From VFMC01 sp963791635 (GTDB taxonomy: Bacteria > Actinomycetota > Acidimicrobiia > Acidimicrobiales > Ilumatobacteraceae), in contig CAWBTC010000011.1 of assembly GCA_963791635.1 (NCBI GenBank), positions 62,001 to 126,000 on the forward strand: a stretch of DNA of 64,000 bases, given 5' to 3'. Positions 62,964 through 64,000 of the stretch are shown here, one piece after another. Position numbers and translations under genes: made by a program. Each line of letters begins with the position of its first letter. The stretch's first letter is position 1. The notes below the pieces were generated by a model. That model ran no database searches. It had not been told where the DNA came from and was given only the letters and a program-made list of their open reading frames with translations.

Positions 62964-64000
62964 CTTTCGTCTCCCCCTTGTTGGAGCTCCGAGCCGGAGT
63001 GGTCGTCGGAGTGGTCGTCGAGATCCGTCGCGGTGACGGTGAAGGCCGCTCGACGCGGCCATGCCAGGCGAACGGGTCCGCCCGGTTCCACATCAGCGAG
63101 CCCGTCACTCGGCACGCTGGCGAGAAGATGTGTGTGGCGCATGGCGCCGCTTGCGGTGTGCTCGTCATCCAGCTGCACGCGCACTCGGCAGTCGGATCCG
63201 AGGTACTGCACGTCGGTGACGATGCCGTCGACGCTGATCTCATCGTCGCCGATACGGCTCCCGGAGGCACCGACGGCGACGATGCGGATGCGCTCGGGGC
63301 GCACTGAATGGACAGCCGACACACCGAGCACCCTGGCCGACATCTCGGCGTCGATCACGTTCGATGTGCCGACGAAACCTGCCACGAACGACGTCGCCGG
63401 GTGGTCGTAGATCTCGCGCGGCGTGCCCACCTGTTCGATGCGCCCGTGGTTGAACACCGCGATCCGGCTGCTCATCGACAGCGCCTCGCTCTGATCGTGG
63501 GTGACGAAGACGAAGGTGATGCCCACCTCACGTTGAATGGTCTTCAGCTCCACCTGCATCTCCTCGCGGAGCTTGAGGTCGAGCGCACCGAGCGGCTCGT
63601 CGAGGAGCAGCACCTTCGGCCGGTTGACGAGGGCGCGAGCAAGAGCGACCCGCTGACGCTGGCCACCCGACATCTCGTGAGGCTTGCGGCGGCCGAAGCT
63701 GCCGAGTCGCACCGACTCGAGCATCTCGCCAGCTCGCCGGCGGCGTTCGGCCTTGCCGATGCCCTTGACCTTCAGCCCGTACTCCACGTTCTGCTGCACG
63801 GTGAGGTGGGGAAAGAGCGCGTAGTCCTGGAACACCGTGTTGACGTCACGGTCGTACGGCGCCACGCGGGTGACGTCCTGACCACCGAGCAGCACCGCTC
63901 CCCCCGAGGGCATCTCGAATCCGGCGATCATGCGCAACACGGTGGTCTTGCCCGAACCCGAGGGGCCGAGCAGGGAGAAGAACTCGCCCTCGCCGATCTC
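62960..64000 (-). CDS. potA: ABC transporter ATP-binding protein (PotA-like), 5' end outside window
   Basis: Walker A LGPSGSGKTTVLRMIAGF near the right edge, signature EMSGGQRQRVALARALV, Walker B VLLLDEPLGALD, H-loop VTHDQSEAL, and a C-terminal TOBE domain (VHSVRPERIRIVAVG). First visible gene of a potA-potD-potB-potC operon. The first residues are cut off. Confidence 0.92.
   Translation of the reverse strand, partial: EIGEGEFFSLLGPSGSGKTTVLRMIAGFEMPSGGAVLLGGQDVTRVAPYDRDVNTVFQDYALFPHLTVQQNVEYGLKVKGIGKAERRRRAGEMLESVRLGSFGRRKPHEMSGGQRQRVALARALVNRPKVLLLDEPLGALDLKLREEMQVELKTIQREVGITFVFVTHDQSEALSMSSRIAVFNHGRIEQVGTPREIYDHPATSFVAGFVGTSNVIDAEMSARVLGVSAVHSVRPERIRIVAVGASGSRIGDDEISVDGIVTDVQYLGSDCRVRVQLDDEHTASGAMRHTHLLASVPSDGLADVEPGGPVRLAWPRRAAFTVTATDLDDHSDDHSGSELQQGGDER

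Overview
The window is a high-GC, gene-dense chromosome segment of an actinobacterium. Gene content and neighbourhoods (class II ribonucleotide reductase with NrdR and LexA, a ffh-rpsP-KH-rimM-trmD-rplS-DUF2469 string, a SigK/RskA pair, actinobacterial GAACNNNNGTTC SOS boxes, many GTG starts and 4-nt ATGA/GTGA overlaps) fit Actinomycetota. I infer a member of Acidimicrobiia (Ilumatobacter-like), but the class-level call is a guess without a tree.

Layout. 1-7.3 kb: nrdJ (runs off the left edge) with a promoter and paired NrdR boxes, a frameshifted molybdopterin oxidoreductase, a RibD-C reductase, nrdR, a LysM division-inhibitor-like gene and lexA around an array of SOS boxes. 7.3-15.7 kb: a minus-strand housekeeping block with a secreted-domain membrane protein, dapC-like aminotransferase, hflX, dapF, miaA, miaB, a VOC protein and recA (SOS-controlled). 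16-19.7 kb: enoyl-CoA hydratase, two membrane proteins and a frameshifted HemL-like aminotransferase.

19.8-28 kb is accessory DNA. tRNA-His and tRNA-Lys are followed by a 5.5-kb island bounded by a 67-nt duplication of the tRNA-Lys 3' half, with matching paired 'arm' repeats at both ends. It holds a truncated tyrosine integrase, a UPF0158 protein, a TIR-like effector candidate, a small membrane protein and a single-chain antitoxin-toxin-like protein. Beyond the right end lie two more toxin-antitoxin pairs (RHH/PIN and AbrB/PIN) and a broken third.

28.3-37.3 kb is the most unusual region: eight genes on one strand, every junction a 4-nt stop/start overlap, alternating glycosyltransferases with aminoglycoside-phosphotransferase-fold kinases around one ABC exporter. 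It looks like an undescribed pathway that builds, phosphorylates and exports a glycoside or glycan.

37.4-48 kb: VOC protein, P450, DUF937, YkgJ-type protein, quinone oxidoreductase, GNAT-SDR pair, tandem NQO-type flavoproteins, SigK with a frameshifted RskA anti-sigma factor, a TrmA-like RNA methyltransferase and rpe. 48-59.8 kb: membrane/secreted proteins, enoyl-CoA hydratase, yraN, an MBL hydrolase, and the DUF2469/rplS/trmD/rimM/KH/rpsP/ffh/ftsY translation-and-secretion block. 59.8-64 kb: a polyamine-type ABC importer (cut at the right edge).

Two features recur. Short in-frame tandem repeats sit inside conserved genes (trmD, yraN, dapF), with more in spacers. Single-base frameshifts break at least four otherwise intact genes, which could be real decay or assembly error.
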